From assembly GCA_002347475.1 (NCBI GenBank), contig DDXI01000167.1:1-43716 (forward strand): a stretch of DNA of 43,716 bases. The letters run 5' to 3'. Below are positions 21,012 to 29,627 of the stretch, in pieces. Every line of letters starts with the position of its first letter. The stretch's first letter is position 1. Made by a program: the position numbers and the translations under genes. Origin of the DNA: Peptococcaceae bacterium UBA2264. GTDB taxonomy: Bacteria > Bacillota > Desulfitobacteriia > Desulfitobacteriales > Desulfitobacteriaceae. The notes under the pieces are model-generated. The model was not told the DNA's origin, did not search any database, and saw nothing but the letters and a program-made list of their open reading frames with translations.

Positions 21012-21105
21012 GGAGAGATGGCTGAGTTGGTCGAAGGCGCTCGCCTGGAAAGCGAGTACATGGGGTTAACCTGTGTCGAGGGTTCGAATCCCTCTCTCTC
21101 CGCCA
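21012..21105 (+). tRNA. tRNA-Ser (anticodon GGA)
   Basis: The acceptor GGAGAGA pairs with TCTCTCC. The anticodon arm is CTCGC-CTGGAAA-GCGAG (GGA). There is a long class II variable arm (TACATGGGGTTAACCTGTGT), T-arm GAGGG-TTCGAAT-CCCTC, discriminator G and encoded CCA; 94 nt in all. Confidence 0.97.
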
Positions 21106-21122
21106 CTAAAAAATTTAGTATT

Positions 21123-21165
21123 ATCAATGCTTTTTGAGTTTTTCAGAGCATTGATTTTTTATTTT
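21123..21165 (+). terminator. Terminator of tRNA-Ser
   Basis: ATCAATGCT (21123-21131) pairs with AGCATTGAT (21147-21155), followed by TTTTTATTTTT. Confidence 0.9.
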
Positions 21166-21273
21166 TCAGGGGGTATGAGAATCTTACAAATGGTGGATGA
21201 AATTAAGAAAATATAAAGGTAAAAATATTGTAGCGTAATTATTACCAGGTGACCTGATATTATCATGTATGGC

Positions 21274-21302
21274 TTGACAAGTTACCCCTGATATGATATT
21301 TA
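21274..21302 (+). promoter_or_regulatory. Promoter of the SPFH gene
   Basis: TTGACA (21274-21279), a 17-base spacer and TATTTA (21297-21302), 45 bases before the start codon. Confidence 0.6.
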
Positions 21303-21347
21303 TATGATAGCAAAATAATATTATAAATATTATAAGGAGGCAACAAA

Positions 21348-22388
21348 ATGTCCACATCACCCGGCTTAAGCGAAAGAGAAATGCACTATGAAGAAATCAA
21401 GGCAAATTCCGTCAGCGGGATGATGATGCTGGTCCTGAACATCATCCTGATGCTCGGAGCAATCGGGGGGTTAATTTACGCTATTCTTTTGGCCGATGAA
21501 GGCGCTGCCCTGGGACGTTGGCTGAGCCTGTTTATTCTCAGCCTTCTCTATCTGTCTTTGATCGGGCCTCTCCTCTTTATCGGGCTGAAAGTGCTGCAAC
21601 CTAATGAAGCGCTGGTACTTACCCTTTTCGGCAAATATTACGGGACATTAAAGGGAGAAGGTTTTTTCTTTGTCAATCCCTTTGTTATTGCCGTGAATCC
21701 CGCTACTACCCATAGTTCACTTGCTGCTACACTTTCTGTTGAACAAGCCATGAGTGGGGAGAAACCCTCCATTCAGGGAATCAGCCTGAAGAGGCCGAGC
21801 AAAAAGATTTCCCTGAAAAGCATGACCTTAAGTAATGAGAAACAGAAAATCAATGATGAGCTGGGAAATCCTATCATAATTGGCATTGTGGTCATCTGGA
21901 AGGTGGTCAATACGGCCAAAGCGGTCTTTAACGTCGACAACTATACCGAGTTTTTGTCCATTCAGTGCGATTCCTCCCTGCGCAATATCGTCCGTCTTTA
22001 TCCTTATGATGCCCCCATAGATGACGGGGAAAAGTCCCTGCGGGGCAGCAGTCAGGAAGTTGCGGAAAAGCTGAAGGAAGAAATTCAGTCCAGAGTGGAC
22101 ATTGCCGGTCTGGCCATCTTGGAAGCCCGGATCACCCATCTGGCCTATGCTCCGGAAATTGCTGCCGCTATGCTGCAAAGGCAGCAAGCTTCAGCGATTA
22201 TTGCTGCCAGACAGATGATTGTGGAGGGGGCTGTCGGCATGGTGGAAATGGCTCTGCATAAGTTGAGCGAAGATGAAATTGTCCACCTGGATGAGGAACG
22301 CAAGGCCGCGATGGTCAGCAATCTTCTGGTTGTCCTCTGCGGCAACAAGGATCCGCAGCCTGTTATCAACAGTGGAACTATTTACTGA
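21348..22388 (+). CDS. SPFH/band-7 domain membrane protein
   Basis: The protein has 346 aa. Two N-terminal membrane segments lie at about 28-47 (MLVLNIILMLGAIGGLIYAI) and 60-82 (SLFILSLLYLSLIGPLLFIG). The SPFH domain then starts VLQPNEALVLTLFGKYYGTL, KGEGFFFVNPF. It continues VVIWKVVNTAKAVFNVDNYT and ends with the helix AILEARITHLAYAPEIAAAM, LQRQQASAIIAARQMIVEGA. The family (stomatin/prohibitin-like) builds membrane microdomain scaffolds or regulates proteases; there is no NfeD partner here. Instead a small RHH-type gene follows by 55 bases. I have seen this pair in other bacteria, but I cannot state its role. AAGGAGG precedes the ATG. Confidence 0.85.
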   Translation: MSTSPGLSEREMHYEEIKANSVSGMMMLVLNIILMLGAIGGLIYAILLADEGAALGRWLSLFILSLLYLSLIGPLLFIGLKVLQPNEALVLTLFGKYYGTLKGEGFFFVNPFVIAVNPATTHSSLAATLSVEQAMSGEKPSIQGISLKRPSKKISLKSMTLSNEKQKINDELGNPIIIGIVVIWKVVNTAKAVFNVDNYTEFLSIQCDSSLRNIVRLYPYDAPIDDGEKSLRGSSQEVAEKLKEEIQSRVDIAGLAILEARITHLAYAPEIAAAMLQRQQASAIIAARQMIVEGAVGMVEMALHKLSEDEIVHLDEERKAAMVSNLLVVLCGNKDPQPVINSGTIY

Positions 22389-22443
22389 TTATGACAGCGG
22401 TACTGCCTAATAACTGAACAATACCAGGAAGGGGTGATTTCAC

Positions 22444-22626
22444 TTGGAAAAGCCTGAAAGTAAAGAAAAAGAAAAAAAGCAGATCCTTTTGAGAGTCTCC
22501 CCTTCTCTCTGGAAGGAATTAGCTGTCTGGGCCGAAGATGACTTCCGATCCATTAACAGCCAGATTGAATACCTGCTATCCGAATGTGTCAAGCAGCACA
22601 AGAAAGGCAAAAAAGATCCTCAGTGA
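22444..22626 (+). CDS. Small Arc-like (ribbon-helix-helix) protein
   Basis: Sixty residues from TTG 22444 (GGAAGGGGTG upstream). KKQILLRVSPSLWKELAVWA, EDDFRSINSQIEYLLSECVK matches the RHH fold: a beta strand with alternating residues (ILLRVSP), helix A, and helix B after the RSIN turn. The tail HKKGKKDPQ is basic. It is co-directional with and 55 bases after the SPFH gene, and likely co-transcribed. It may be a transcriptional regulator or a membrane-scaffold partner; the RHH fold is also used in antitoxins, but no toxin is adjacent. Confidence 0.8.
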   Translation: MEKPESKEKEKKQILLRVSPSLWKELAVWAEDDFRSINSQIEYLLSECVKQHKKGKKDPQ

Positions 22627-22727
22627 TTTGCTGCAGCGCTTTTCGTTATCCATATCCATCATTTATTTTGCTTCCAGATCTGTTTTTTTCTGTTTATACT
22701 CTTCCGCCTCAAGCAAATATCCTGAAG

Positions 22728-22783
22728 AATATACCAATAACAAGAGGGGAACAATTGCGCTCCCCTCTTGTTATTGGTATATT
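22728..22783. repeat. Perfect 23-bp inverted repeat (hairpin)
   Basis: The arms 22728-22750 (AATATACCAATAACAAGAGG then GGA) and 22761-22783 are exact reverse complements around ACAATTGCGC. It lies 100 bases after the RHH gene. The lack of a clean T-run and the unusual length suggest more than an ordinary terminator, although it could end both the SPFH unit and the macro-domain unit. Nothing else is seen in 22627-23019. Confidence 0.85.
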
Positions 22784-23019
22784 TCACTTCTTGCTTTTTT
22801 CACTTCGCTTGCTGAAATCAGCCTCAATTTCGTCTTTCCATTGATCCGAAATCTTATTTTTTGTCATTTAGTTATTCTCCGTTTCATTTCTGCCATTTTC
22901 TTACTTGAAGGAAATTTCTTTGTTGCATAGAGAATAACAATTTCAGAGGGCTGCTTGGTTTCTTTGGAAGCGACAATCAGGCTCCGGGCAGAACCTGGTC
23001 GAAAGCGAATAGGGCTTCA

Positions 23020-23706
23020 TTAAAGCAGCATTTGCGAAAAAGTTTCATCTATTTCCGCCAAAACATCCTCCAAGCGCCTTTTTTCCTGTGGTAGTGGGAA
23101 AGCAGCCTGCAAGTCTTGAAGCTGCCGGATCTTGTAGGACTCGATACCCCGGCGATTTTCAGTGAGAAGCTGTTCTTCAACATAATTGTCATCAATGTAT
23201 TTTTCAATTGCTGAAAAAAGCTTTTCACTCAAAATAAAGGCTTTTTGGTCGTAGACAACCAGATAAACAGTCATCTCGTGCTCCAGCAGGAATTCGCTGA
23301 TAGCTGAAATGGCAATCTGAAAGGCCTGATCTTTCGGATACCCATAAATCCCGGAGGAGATCAGGGGAAACGCAATAGATTGACAGTTGTGTTCCAAGGC
23401 AAGTTTCAGGGAGTTGATATAACAGTTATGCAACAGGCGTGCTTCACCTGAACTGCCACCGCGCCAGATGGGACCAACTGTATGGATAATATACTTAGCC
23501 GGAAGATTGTAACCGGCTGTGAGTACAGCGTCACCTGTTTCGCACTTTCCCAGCTTGTTGCATTCCGTCTGCAGCTTTTCCGTCCCCGCAGCAGAGAAAA
23601 TCGCTCCACAGACCCCGCCGCCCATTCTCAGGGCTGTATTAGCAGCGTTGACAATGGCATCAACAGACATTTTTGTTATATCATTGCGGACTATTTTCAG
23701 AGGCAT
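23020..23706 (-). CDS. Macro-domain protein (ADP-ribose/O-acetyl-ADP-ribose hydrolase type)
   Basis: The protein has 228 aa from ATG 23706; AAAGGAG lies upstream and a TTG at 23727 is less likely. Residues 1-165 are a MacroD-like domain: MPLKIVRNDITKMSVDAIVN, AANTALRMGGGVCGAIFSAA, with NAAN and the GGGVCGAI loop, then CETGDAVLTAGYNLPAKYII, HTVGPIW, and IAFPLISSGIYGYPKDQAFQ. These line the ADP-ribose pocket. A ~60-residue C-terminal extension (LTENRRGIESYKIRQLQDLQ onward) is helical and of unknown role. It probably removes ADP-ribose from proteins or metabolites. The upstream co-directional gene is unknown. Confidence 0.92.
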   Translation of the reverse strand: MPLKIVRNDITKMSVDAIVNAANTALRMGGGVCGAIFSAAGTEKLQTECNKLGKCETGDAVLTAGYNLPAKYIIHTVGPIWRGGSSGEARLLHNCYINSLKLALEHNCQSIAFPLISSGIYGYPKDQAFQIAISAISEFLLEHEMTVYLVVYDQKAFILSEKLFSAIEKYIDDNYVEEQLLTENRRGIESYKIRQLQDLQAAFPLPQEKRRLEDVLAEIDETFSQMLL

Positions 23707-23820
23707 ATCCGATGGGCTCCTTTCCAATATTTGCTTGTTCTTCGGATTCTTCTCTCGCTATCGACTCAAGATTGTCTGGAAGTATCATAAACATTCCTCC
23801 CGCAAAATTAGCCTGGGTTC

Positions 23821-24486
23821 TTATTGATTAGAATTAATATAATCCTCATATCCCTCGAAATAAACTTTATATTCTGGAAATGTAATTACATTTCTCATGA
23901 CAGAAAATGGTTGAAAGAAATTAAAATAATCATCCTTGTATTCTATATTTGCCAATTTATATACTCTTATAATGTACTCTTCAATAACATTGTCTAAATC
24001 ATCTTCACTGTAATTATTAATATCACCAATTTTACTGGTGTAATAATATTCCACCATGGCAACATATTTCATTAGGTCATCAAACTCAGAACATTCTGGT
24101 TTTAAATTTTCCACCCTATTGGAAAGCATAGTTTCCATAATTTTATTAGCATCGTTAATTTTTTCACCATAAATTAATTTATTAATAAATCCTTTTTTCG
24201 ATGCAATTTGTGATGCCAATCTTATATTAAATAAATCCTCATCTGGGATAAAATCCTTAATAGCCATGAAAACCGTTTTATATTTTTCGTATTCTCCTTG
24301 GCTACGTGTTTTATAAAGAATCATATGTGCAAAAAATATCTGAAAGGCTTTGAATATTTTATCTTTGTCAAATTCGAACGGAATATATGATATTGGTCTA
24401 AACCCCCAATCATCCGCACTTTCTACTCCTTTTCCTACAGCTTCTGAAAATTCATGAACGATTCTGTGAGCATCAAGAAAATTCAT
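23821..24486 (-). CDS. Hypothetical protein, 221 aa, AT-rich
   Basis: It begins MNFLDAHRIVHEFSEAVGKG and ends FEGYEDYINSNQ. It is predicted mostly helical and acidic, without signal peptide or membrane segments. The stretch VEYYYTSKIGDINNYSEDDL, DNVIEEYIIRVYKLANIEYK may be the core of a small domain. No family recognised. Base composition is clearly more AT-rich than the neighbouring chromosomal genes, which suggests transfer. Upstream is a poor ribosome site (GAGGTGAATATTAG). It precedes the macro-domain gene by 114 bases on the same strand. Confidence 0.7.
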   Translation of the reverse strand: MNFLDAHRIVHEFSEAVGKGVESADDWGFRPISYIPFEFDKDKIFKAFQIFFAHMILYKTRSQGEYEKYKTVFMAIKDFIPDEDLFNIRLASQIASKKGFINKLIYGEKINDANKIMETMLSNRVENLKPECSEFDDLMKYVAMVEYYYTSKIGDINNYSEDDLDNVIEEYIIRVYKLANIEYKDDYFNFFQPFSVMRNVITFPEYKVYFEGYEDYINSNQ

Positions 24487-24597
24487 CTAATATTCACCTC
24501 GGATTTAATAATTCTGCTAAAGAATATTTTTCCCTGCCTATTTGCCTATTTAAAATGAAGCAGAAAAAAATAGAAGAATATGGATATGACTTACTAA

Positions 24598-24626
24598 ATT
24601 TGATAAGGCAAATAGCCTTATCAAAT
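24598..24626. repeat. Perfect 12-bp inverted repeat
   Basis: ATTTGATAAGGC (24598-24609) and GCCTTATCAAAT (24615-24626) flank AAATA. It lies 110 bases upstream of the hypothetical gene. No T-run; it could be an operator or a remnant end of an insertion. Confidence 0.75.
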
Positions 24627-24755
24627 ACGGGTTTGGGGGAATAGGACCAGGCAGCAATTTATTTGTGCCTTTCAAGGAAAATTCCTGACGGTTTTTCCTG
24701 ACAGGCCCAAAATATTATTTATACTTGTCATCAGGCGGCTTTCCGGCTGTGCTGA

Positions 24756-24785
24756 TTCGACTTTGATCTTTTATTTTGCTATAAT
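24756..24785 (+). promoter_or_regulatory. Promoter of SRP RNA
   Basis: TTCGAC (24756-24761), an 18-base spacer and a perfect TATAAT (24780-24785), eight bases before the predicted RNA 5' end. Confidence 0.75.
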
Positions 24786-24792
24786 ATGTTTG

Positions 24793-25060
24793 ACTGTGCT
24801 AGATGGGGAGGTAGCGGCCCCCTGTAACCCGCAATCCGCTGCAGCGGGGTGGAATTCCTGCATGAGGGCGTTGCCTGTGGAGCAGTCCAGAGTTGGTGAT
24901 GATGAGATTTTGGTCTTGTGCAACAGAACACTTCGAACCGTGTCAGATCCTGACGGAAGCAGCACTAAGGAGTTCGTTTTGTGTGCCGCAGGGTTGCCTG
25001 AATCGAGTTGCTGGCTTTGAGAACGTCCGGAGGCAATTGTTCGAATAAAGGTGCACAGTT
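24793..25060 (+). ncRNA. ffs: Signal recognition particle RNA, large (Bacillus/Clostridium) type
   Basis: The RNA is ~268 nt. The ends pair: ACTGTGC (24793-24799) with GCACAGT (25053-25059). Near the 5' end GGGGAGGTAGCGGCCCCCTG, TAACCC form the Alu domain loops, and GTGTCAGATCCTGACGGAAG, CAGCACTAAGG is the conserved helix 8 (GGAAGCAGC) that binds Ffh. It lies directly upstream of dnaX, its usual place in Firmicutes. Confidence 0.95.
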
Positions 25061-25070
25061 ATTAATTTTT

Positions 25071-25098
25071 AAAGGTGGTTTTGGTACCATCTTTTTTA
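25071..25098 (+). terminator. Terminator of SRP RNA
   Basis: AAGGTGGT pairs with ACCATCTT around TTTGGT, followed by TTTTT. It lies about ten bases past the RNA end. The following 200 bases before dnaX hold no gene. Confidence 0.8.
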
Positions 25099-25305
25099 GT
25101 ATGCTTATACCTCAGATCCGGTCAGGCCTTGATTCTGTCAGGCTAAGGGTTTAACTGGTTCAGGTCTCTGGTTTCTGCAACAGTGGTATTTTCAGTAATT
25201 ATTTTACTGAGTGGCAGCATCATTTGGATAATATTAAGCCTTGTTCTCAGGAGTTAAGAATCGGGAACCGGGTAATATCGGTAATAATATAGGGTGGTAT
25301 CATAT

Positions 25306-27033
25306 ATGGCTTATTTGGCGCTTTATCGTGAATGGCGGCCCCAGACTTTTCAGGAGATCGTTGGCCAAAAACATGTAACCCGGACATTAATGAATGCTTT
25401 AGCCCAAGACAAGGTCGCCCACGCCTACTTATTCAGCGGGCCGCGGGGAACCGGCAAGACAACTGCGGCCAAAATTCTGGCCAAAGCTCTCAATTGCGAA
25501 CAGCGGGTCGGTGTAGAACCCTGCAATACATGTGATTCCTGTAAAGGAATTAATCAGGGTACAGCTATGGAGGTTATGGAAATCGATGCCGCCTCCAATC
25601 GCGGGATTGATGAGATCCGGGATTTGCGGGAAAAAGTCAAACTGAGTGCGGCGCGCGGGAAATTTAAAGTTTATATCATCGACGAAGTGCATATGCTGAC
25701 ACCGGAAGCCTTCAATGCTTTACTTAAAACCTTGGAGGAGCCGCCCGAGTGGGTGATTTTTATTCTGGCTACTACTGAGGCTCACAAAATACCGCTTACC
25801 ATTCTCTCCCGGGTGCAGCGCTTCGAATTTTATCGGGTACCTTTGGAGGATATCAAAACCCGTTTAACAGAGGTAGTTACTGCTTTGGGCCGTCAGGCCG
25901 AGGCAGAAGCAATTCAGATTATTGCCCAAAAGGCGGAAGGCGGCTTAAGGGATGCCCTCAGTATTTTGGACCAATGTCTGGTATATGAAGATCCTTTGGG
26001 TGTCGAAGAAGTATATCAGGTGTTGGGAATGGTCGGGGAAACGTATAGCGCGCAGCTAGTGGATGCTTTTCTGACAGCTGATTATGGCCAGGCCTTGGAG
26101 TGCCTGGCCCAGGGGATAGAACAGGGCAGAGATCCCCGCCAAATATTGCGGGAACTGCTGGAATATCTGAGACAGGTCTTGCTGTACTTAACAACCAGGC
26201 AGAGTCCGGTAATTGGACCCCACCTGCTGGATAAGCTGGTACAGCAAAGTCAAAGCTGCGGTCTTGACCGCTTATTACTGTGGATCGAAGTGCTGTTAAA
26301 GGGAGAAGGCCAGTTGAAATATGCTCTCAATGCCCGTCTGGCAGCCGAACTCCTGATCGTCGAAGCTATTCATCAGAGTCATCCGGGTCGGGTCAGGAGC
26401 AGCGAGTCTGGCCAGTCGCATGACAGCCCTGCTGATGCTGCGGCTGCCGGTACCAAAGGGAAGAACAGGATAGCTGCTCTCCGGAAAGAGGAGAACAAGC
26501 CGGCAGCAGCCCAGGAGACGCAAGGCAGGGAAACCGTAGCTGGGCATTCCGGGAGGGAGAGCTTGGCAGAAGGCAGTACGGTCAGCTCCGGCACTGAAGT
26601 TCCGGCAGAAAGTTCTTTGCGGTCCGAGAAAGAAACATTACCAACAGTGAGCAATACAGGGATAACCCTGGAAGAAATAATTATTAAATGGCCGGAAATT
26701 CTGGAAAATATCCGCCAGCGTAAGAAATCGACCCATGCTTTCCTGCTGGAAGGCAGGCCGCAGAGCCTGGATGGCAACACCTTGATCCTGGTTTTCAGGA
26801 AGGGATTTTCTTTCCACCGGGACAAGGTGGAACAGGCTGAAAACCGGAGCACGATTGAGGCCGTGCTGGAAGAGCTGGCCGGCAGCCGCCTGGCTCTGCG
26901 CGCTGTGCTGGAGGATGAGGCAGGCGGGGAAACCCAGCCAGATCCAGGGGAAGAGCAGGACAGGCAAGCTCTGATTAAACGCACTGTGGATGTTTTTGGC
27001 CCGGAGATAGTAGTAATCAGGGAAGATTCCTGA
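25306..27033 (+). CDS. dnaX: DNA polymerase III subunit gamma/tau
   Basis: This is the clamp-loader ATPase. It has 575 aa from ATG 25306 (AGGGTGG upstream); a GTG at 25294 is possible. MAYLALYREWRPQTFQEIVG and QKHVTRTLMNALAQDKVAHA are the typical start, YLFSGPRGTGKTTAAKILAK is Walker A, the zinc site is CEQRVGVEPCNTCDSC, Walker B/DExx is KVYIIDEVHML, and LSRVQRFEF is the SRC-like motif. After domain III a low-complexity Ala/Glu/Ser-rich linker (about 365-450) leads to a short tau-like C-terminus (VDVFGPEIVVIRED). No slippery programmed-frameshift heptamer was verified. Confidence 0.97.
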   Translation: MAYLALYREWRPQTFQEIVGQKHVTRTLMNALAQDKVAHAYLFSGPRGTGKTTAAKILAKALNCEQRVGVEPCNTCDSCKGINQGTAMEVMEIDAASNRGIDEIRDLREKVKLSAARGKFKVYIIDEVHMLTPEAFNALLKTLEEPPEWVIFILATTEAHKIPLTILSRVQRFEFYRVPLEDIKTRLTEVVTALGRQAEAEAIQIIAQKAEGGLRDALSILDQCLVYEDPLGVEEVYQVLGMVGETYSAQLVDAFLTADYGQALECLAQGIEQGRDPRQILRELLEYLRQVLLYLTTRQSPVIGPHLLDKLVQQSQSCGLDRLLLWIEVLLKGEGQLKYALNARLAAELLIVEAIHQSHPGRVRSSESGQSHDSPADAAAAGTKGKNRIAALRKEENKPAAAQETQGRETVAGHSGRESLAEGSTVSSGTEVPAESSLRSEKETLPTVSNTGITLEEIIIKWPEILENIRQRKKSTHAFLLEGRPQSLDGNTLILVFRKGFSFHRDKVEQAENRSTIEAVLEELAGSRLALRAVLEDEAGGETQPDPGEEQDRQALIKRTVDVFGPEIVVIREDS

Positions 27034-27092
27034 TTGTCAGGGAAGCAGATTTAATACAAAAATAGGATATGAAGATAAGGAGAGTGTAGAAA

Positions 27093-27431
27093 ATGGGATT
27101 TAATAAAGGTGGCGGCGGAATGGGAAATATGAATCAAATGCTTAAACAAGCCCAAAAACTGCAGGCGGAAATGGCCAGGGCCCAGGAAGAACTCCAAACT
27201 AAAACTGTAGAGGCTTCAGCAGGCGGAGGGGCGGTTCAGGTTGTGATCAACGGAAAAATGGAAGTTGTAGAACTGCATATTAAGCCGGAGGCAGTGGATT
27301 CGGAAGACGTGGAAATGCTGGAGGATCTGGTTAAAGCCGCAATCAATGAAGGCTTGCGTAAAGTCCAGGATATGAGCGCTTCAGAAATGGGTAAACTGAC
27401 CGGCGGGTTAAAAATACCCGGTTTATTTTAA
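27093..27431 (+). CDS. Nucleoid-associated protein YbaB/EbfC family
   Basis: The product has 112 aa. The N-terminus MGFNKGGGGMGNMNQMLKQA, QKLQAEMARAQEELQTKTVE (helix), then VVINGKMEVVELHIKPEAVD, EMLEDLVKAAINEGLRKVQD matches the dimeric YbaB DNA-binding fold. It sits between dnaX and recR as in most bacteria and is likely co-transcribed with both (60 and 7 bases spacing). Confidence 0.96.
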   Translation: MGFNKGGGGMGNMNQMLKQAQKLQAEMARAQEELQTKTVEASAGGGAVQVVINGKMEVVELHIKPEAVDSEDVEMLEDLVKAAINEGLRKVQDMSASEMGKLTGGLKIPGLF

Positions 27432-27437
27432 GAACCT

Positions 27438-28034
27438 ATGGATTTTCTGTATTATCCCCAGCCTTTGTCAGACCTTATTACCAGTCTGGCCCGCTTGCCT
27501 GGTATAGGACCGAAAACAGCGGGACGTTTAGCTTTTTACCTTCTGCAGCAACCTCAGGTTGCCGATAATTTAGCTCAGGCCATCCTGGCGGCCAAAAACG
27601 GTATTCGGGAATGTTCCCTCTGCTGCAATTTTACTGATGAGGATCCTTGTCTTATATGCCGGAGTTCCCAGCGTGACCAGACTGTGCTTTGTGTGGTGGA
27701 GCATCCCCGTGATGTTGTCTCCCTGGAGAAAACCGGTGAATTTAAGGGCCTTTATCATGTTCTGCATGGTATCCTTTCCCCTTTGGAAGGAATAGGTCCG
27801 GATCAGCTGACAATTGCTAAATTACTGCCCCGCCTTGAAGGTGTCAGGGAAGTGATCATGGCTGTTAATCCGACTGTGGAGGGCGAGGCGACTTGCTTGT
27901 ACCTCTCCAAACTGCTGAAACCGTTAGGCCTGCAGGTAACCAGACTTGCCCATGGCCTGCCGGTAGGGGGAGATCTGGAATATACTGACGAGGTCACTAT
28001 AGCTCGGGCTTTGGAAAACAGAAGGGCATTATAG
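27438..28034 (+). CDS. recR: Recombination mediator RecR
   Basis: The protein is 198 aa, standard size. It has the helix-hairpin-helix LARLPGIGPKTAGRLAFYLL, the zinc finger CSLCCNFTDEDPCLICRSSQ and the Toprim domain CVVEHPRDVVSLEKTG, with MAVNPTVEGEATCLYLSKLL, RLAHGLPVGGDLEYTDEVTI near the end. RecR works with RecO (and RecF) to load RecA on gapped DNA. It begins seven bases after ybaB. Confidence 0.97.
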   Translation: MDFLYYPQPLSDLITSLARLPGIGPKTAGRLAFYLLQQPQVADNLAQAILAAKNGIRECSLCCNFTDEDPCLICRSSQRDQTVLCVVEHPRDVVSLEKTGEFKGLYHVLHGILSPLEGIGPDQLTIAKLLPRLEGVREVIMAVNPTVEGEATCLYLSKLLKPLGLQVTRLAHGLPVGGDLEYTDEVTIARALENRRAL

Positions 28035-28067
28035 CTGAAGATATGATAAAATGGGGAAGAATGCCCA

Positions 28068-29510
28068 ATGACGGGGGGGTTGCCGATGACGGCATTGGGA
28101 GAAGGTTTGCAAAAATATCATCAGCAAGGATTTCGTTCTTTTCATACTCCTGGACATAAAGGACGACAGGAGTTTTTTTATGGTTTGGATTTTATCGGCT
28201 TTGATTTGACAGAATTACCGGGGCTGGATAAATTGTCTTCGGCCTCTGGCATAATTGCTCAGGCCCAGCGCCGGGCAGCGCAGATTTTCGGGGCCGAGGA
28301 AAGCTTTTTCCTGGTAAACGGAGCTACAGCAGGCAATCAGGCCATGTTGCTGGCCCTCGGGGAAACGGCAGAGGACCGGAAAGTTGTCATCGTACGGCAG
28401 TCACACAAGTCTGTCATGTCTGCCCTGGTCCTGACCGGGGCGGCTCCGCAGTATCTGACCCCGCTTATTCATCCGGAGTTCAATCTGCCTTTGGGCCTGG
28501 ACCTGAAGGACAGGATGATCGAGTGGGATACTGCTGCGGCCTGTCATCTCACTTACCCCAGTTATTACGGCTCAGTTCCGGATTTGGAACTGCTGATTGC
28601 TGACCGTAACCAGCGGGGAGACAAATGTCCTTTACTAATAGATCAGGCTCATGGCTCCCATTACCTGGGAACATTATTTCCGCCCAGTGCCCTGGCTTTA
28701 GGTGCCGATCTGGTGTTGCACAGCACGCATAAGACCCTGAGTGCCTTGACCCAGGCGGCAATGCTGCATGTTCAGGGAAAGAATATTTGCCGGGATAGGC
28801 TGCGGCAGGCTTTGGATATGCTGCAGTCCTCCAGCCCCAGCTATCTGCTTCTGGCCTCTCTGGAATTAGCCGGGGAACATGCCTTGGCTGAGGAGCGCTG
28901 GCAGGCTTTGTTTGAAGAAGTAGAGAGTCTTCATTTTCAGGTGGGTAACTTTCTGCGTCTTCTGAACAAGGATGACGCCGGAACCTATGGGATAAAAACG
29001 ACCGATTGGTCCAAGATTCTCATTAATACCAGATCATTGGGAAAATCTGCTCCAGACTGTGTCGACTTTCTGAGAAATAAGCACGGTCTTGAACCGGAAC
29101 TGTGGGATCAGGAAAATATCCTCTTCCTTTTGGGTATTGGCAATACACCTGAGGATATCCGGGCTTTAACCAAAGGGCTGAAAGGTTTGGCTGGCGGTCT
29201 TAATGGCCCTGAGCTGCGGGATCTTCCGCCGCGAAGCGAACTATCTGTGAAGGAATATCCTGTTTTGCCTCAGCGGCTGACACCGCGCCAGGCTTTTCTG
29301 GCCCGCAGGCGACAATTACCTTTGCGGGAGAGCGGCGGGCATATTGCTGCGCAAACGATTTCCCCTTATCCGCCGGGAATTCCCCTGATTGTTATGGGTG
29401 AGGAAATTACTCCGGAAATCGTGGAAATCCTGCTGGCCTGGAGTCAGGGTCTTGGGCTGGGAGAGGATAGCCTGGCAAACGGCCTGATCTGGGTAGCACA
29501 GGATAACTGA
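28068..29510 (+). CDS. Orn/Lys/Arg decarboxylase family PLP enzyme (YaaO-like)
   Basis: The protein has 480 aa, fold type I PLP. Visible: FRSFHTPGHKGRQEFFYGLD, GAEESFFLVNGATAGNQAML, LLIDQAHGSHYLGTLFPPSA, and the PLP lysine in LVLHSTHKTLSALTQAAMLH. The C-terminal domain ends TISPYPPGIPLIVMGEEITP. The substrate is not predictable; B. subtilis YaaO occupies the same place and related SpeA is an arginine decarboxylase. ATG at 28068, with in-frame ATG 28086 as an alternative. In Bacillus tmk would follow; here holB comes next. Confidence 0.9.
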   Translation: MTGGLPMTALGEGLQKYHQQGFRSFHTPGHKGRQEFFYGLDFIGFDLTELPGLDKLSSASGIIAQAQRRAAQIFGAEESFFLVNGATAGNQAMLLALGETAEDRKVVIVRQSHKSVMSALVLTGAAPQYLTPLIHPEFNLPLGLDLKDRMIEWDTAAACHLTYPSYYGSVPDLELLIADRNQRGDKCPLLIDQAHGSHYLGTLFPPSALALGADLVLHSTHKTLSALTQAAMLHVQGKNICRDRLRQALDMLQSSSPSYLLLASLELAGEHALAEERWQALFEEVESLHFQVGNFLRLLNKDDAGTYGIKTTDWSKILINTRSLGKSAPDCVDFLRNKHGLEPELWDQENILFLLGIGNTPEDIRALTKGLKGLAGGLNGPELRDLPPRSELSVKEYPVLPQRLTPRQAFLARRRQLPLRESGGHIAAQTISPYPPGIPLIVMGEEITPEIVEILLAWSQGLGLGEDSLANGLIWVAQDN

Positions 29511-29627
29511 CCGTTCAGGACAGCTGACCGTGACCTGGGGCCGATTAAGGCTTACTGGTTTGTCGTGTCCGGCAGAGAAATATTTGCGAGCCGGTTCACA
29601 GGCTGGGAAGTTTTTAGGGGTGAAGTA

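Noticed and set aside
24763..25020. 85-codon frame in the region before dnaX
   Set aside because: It coincides with the SRP RNA, whose conserved loops and end pairing are clear.
26379..26984. 201-codon antisense frame inside dnaX
   Set aside because: Composition follows the antisense of the dnaX low-complexity linker; no ribosome site and no recognisable domain.
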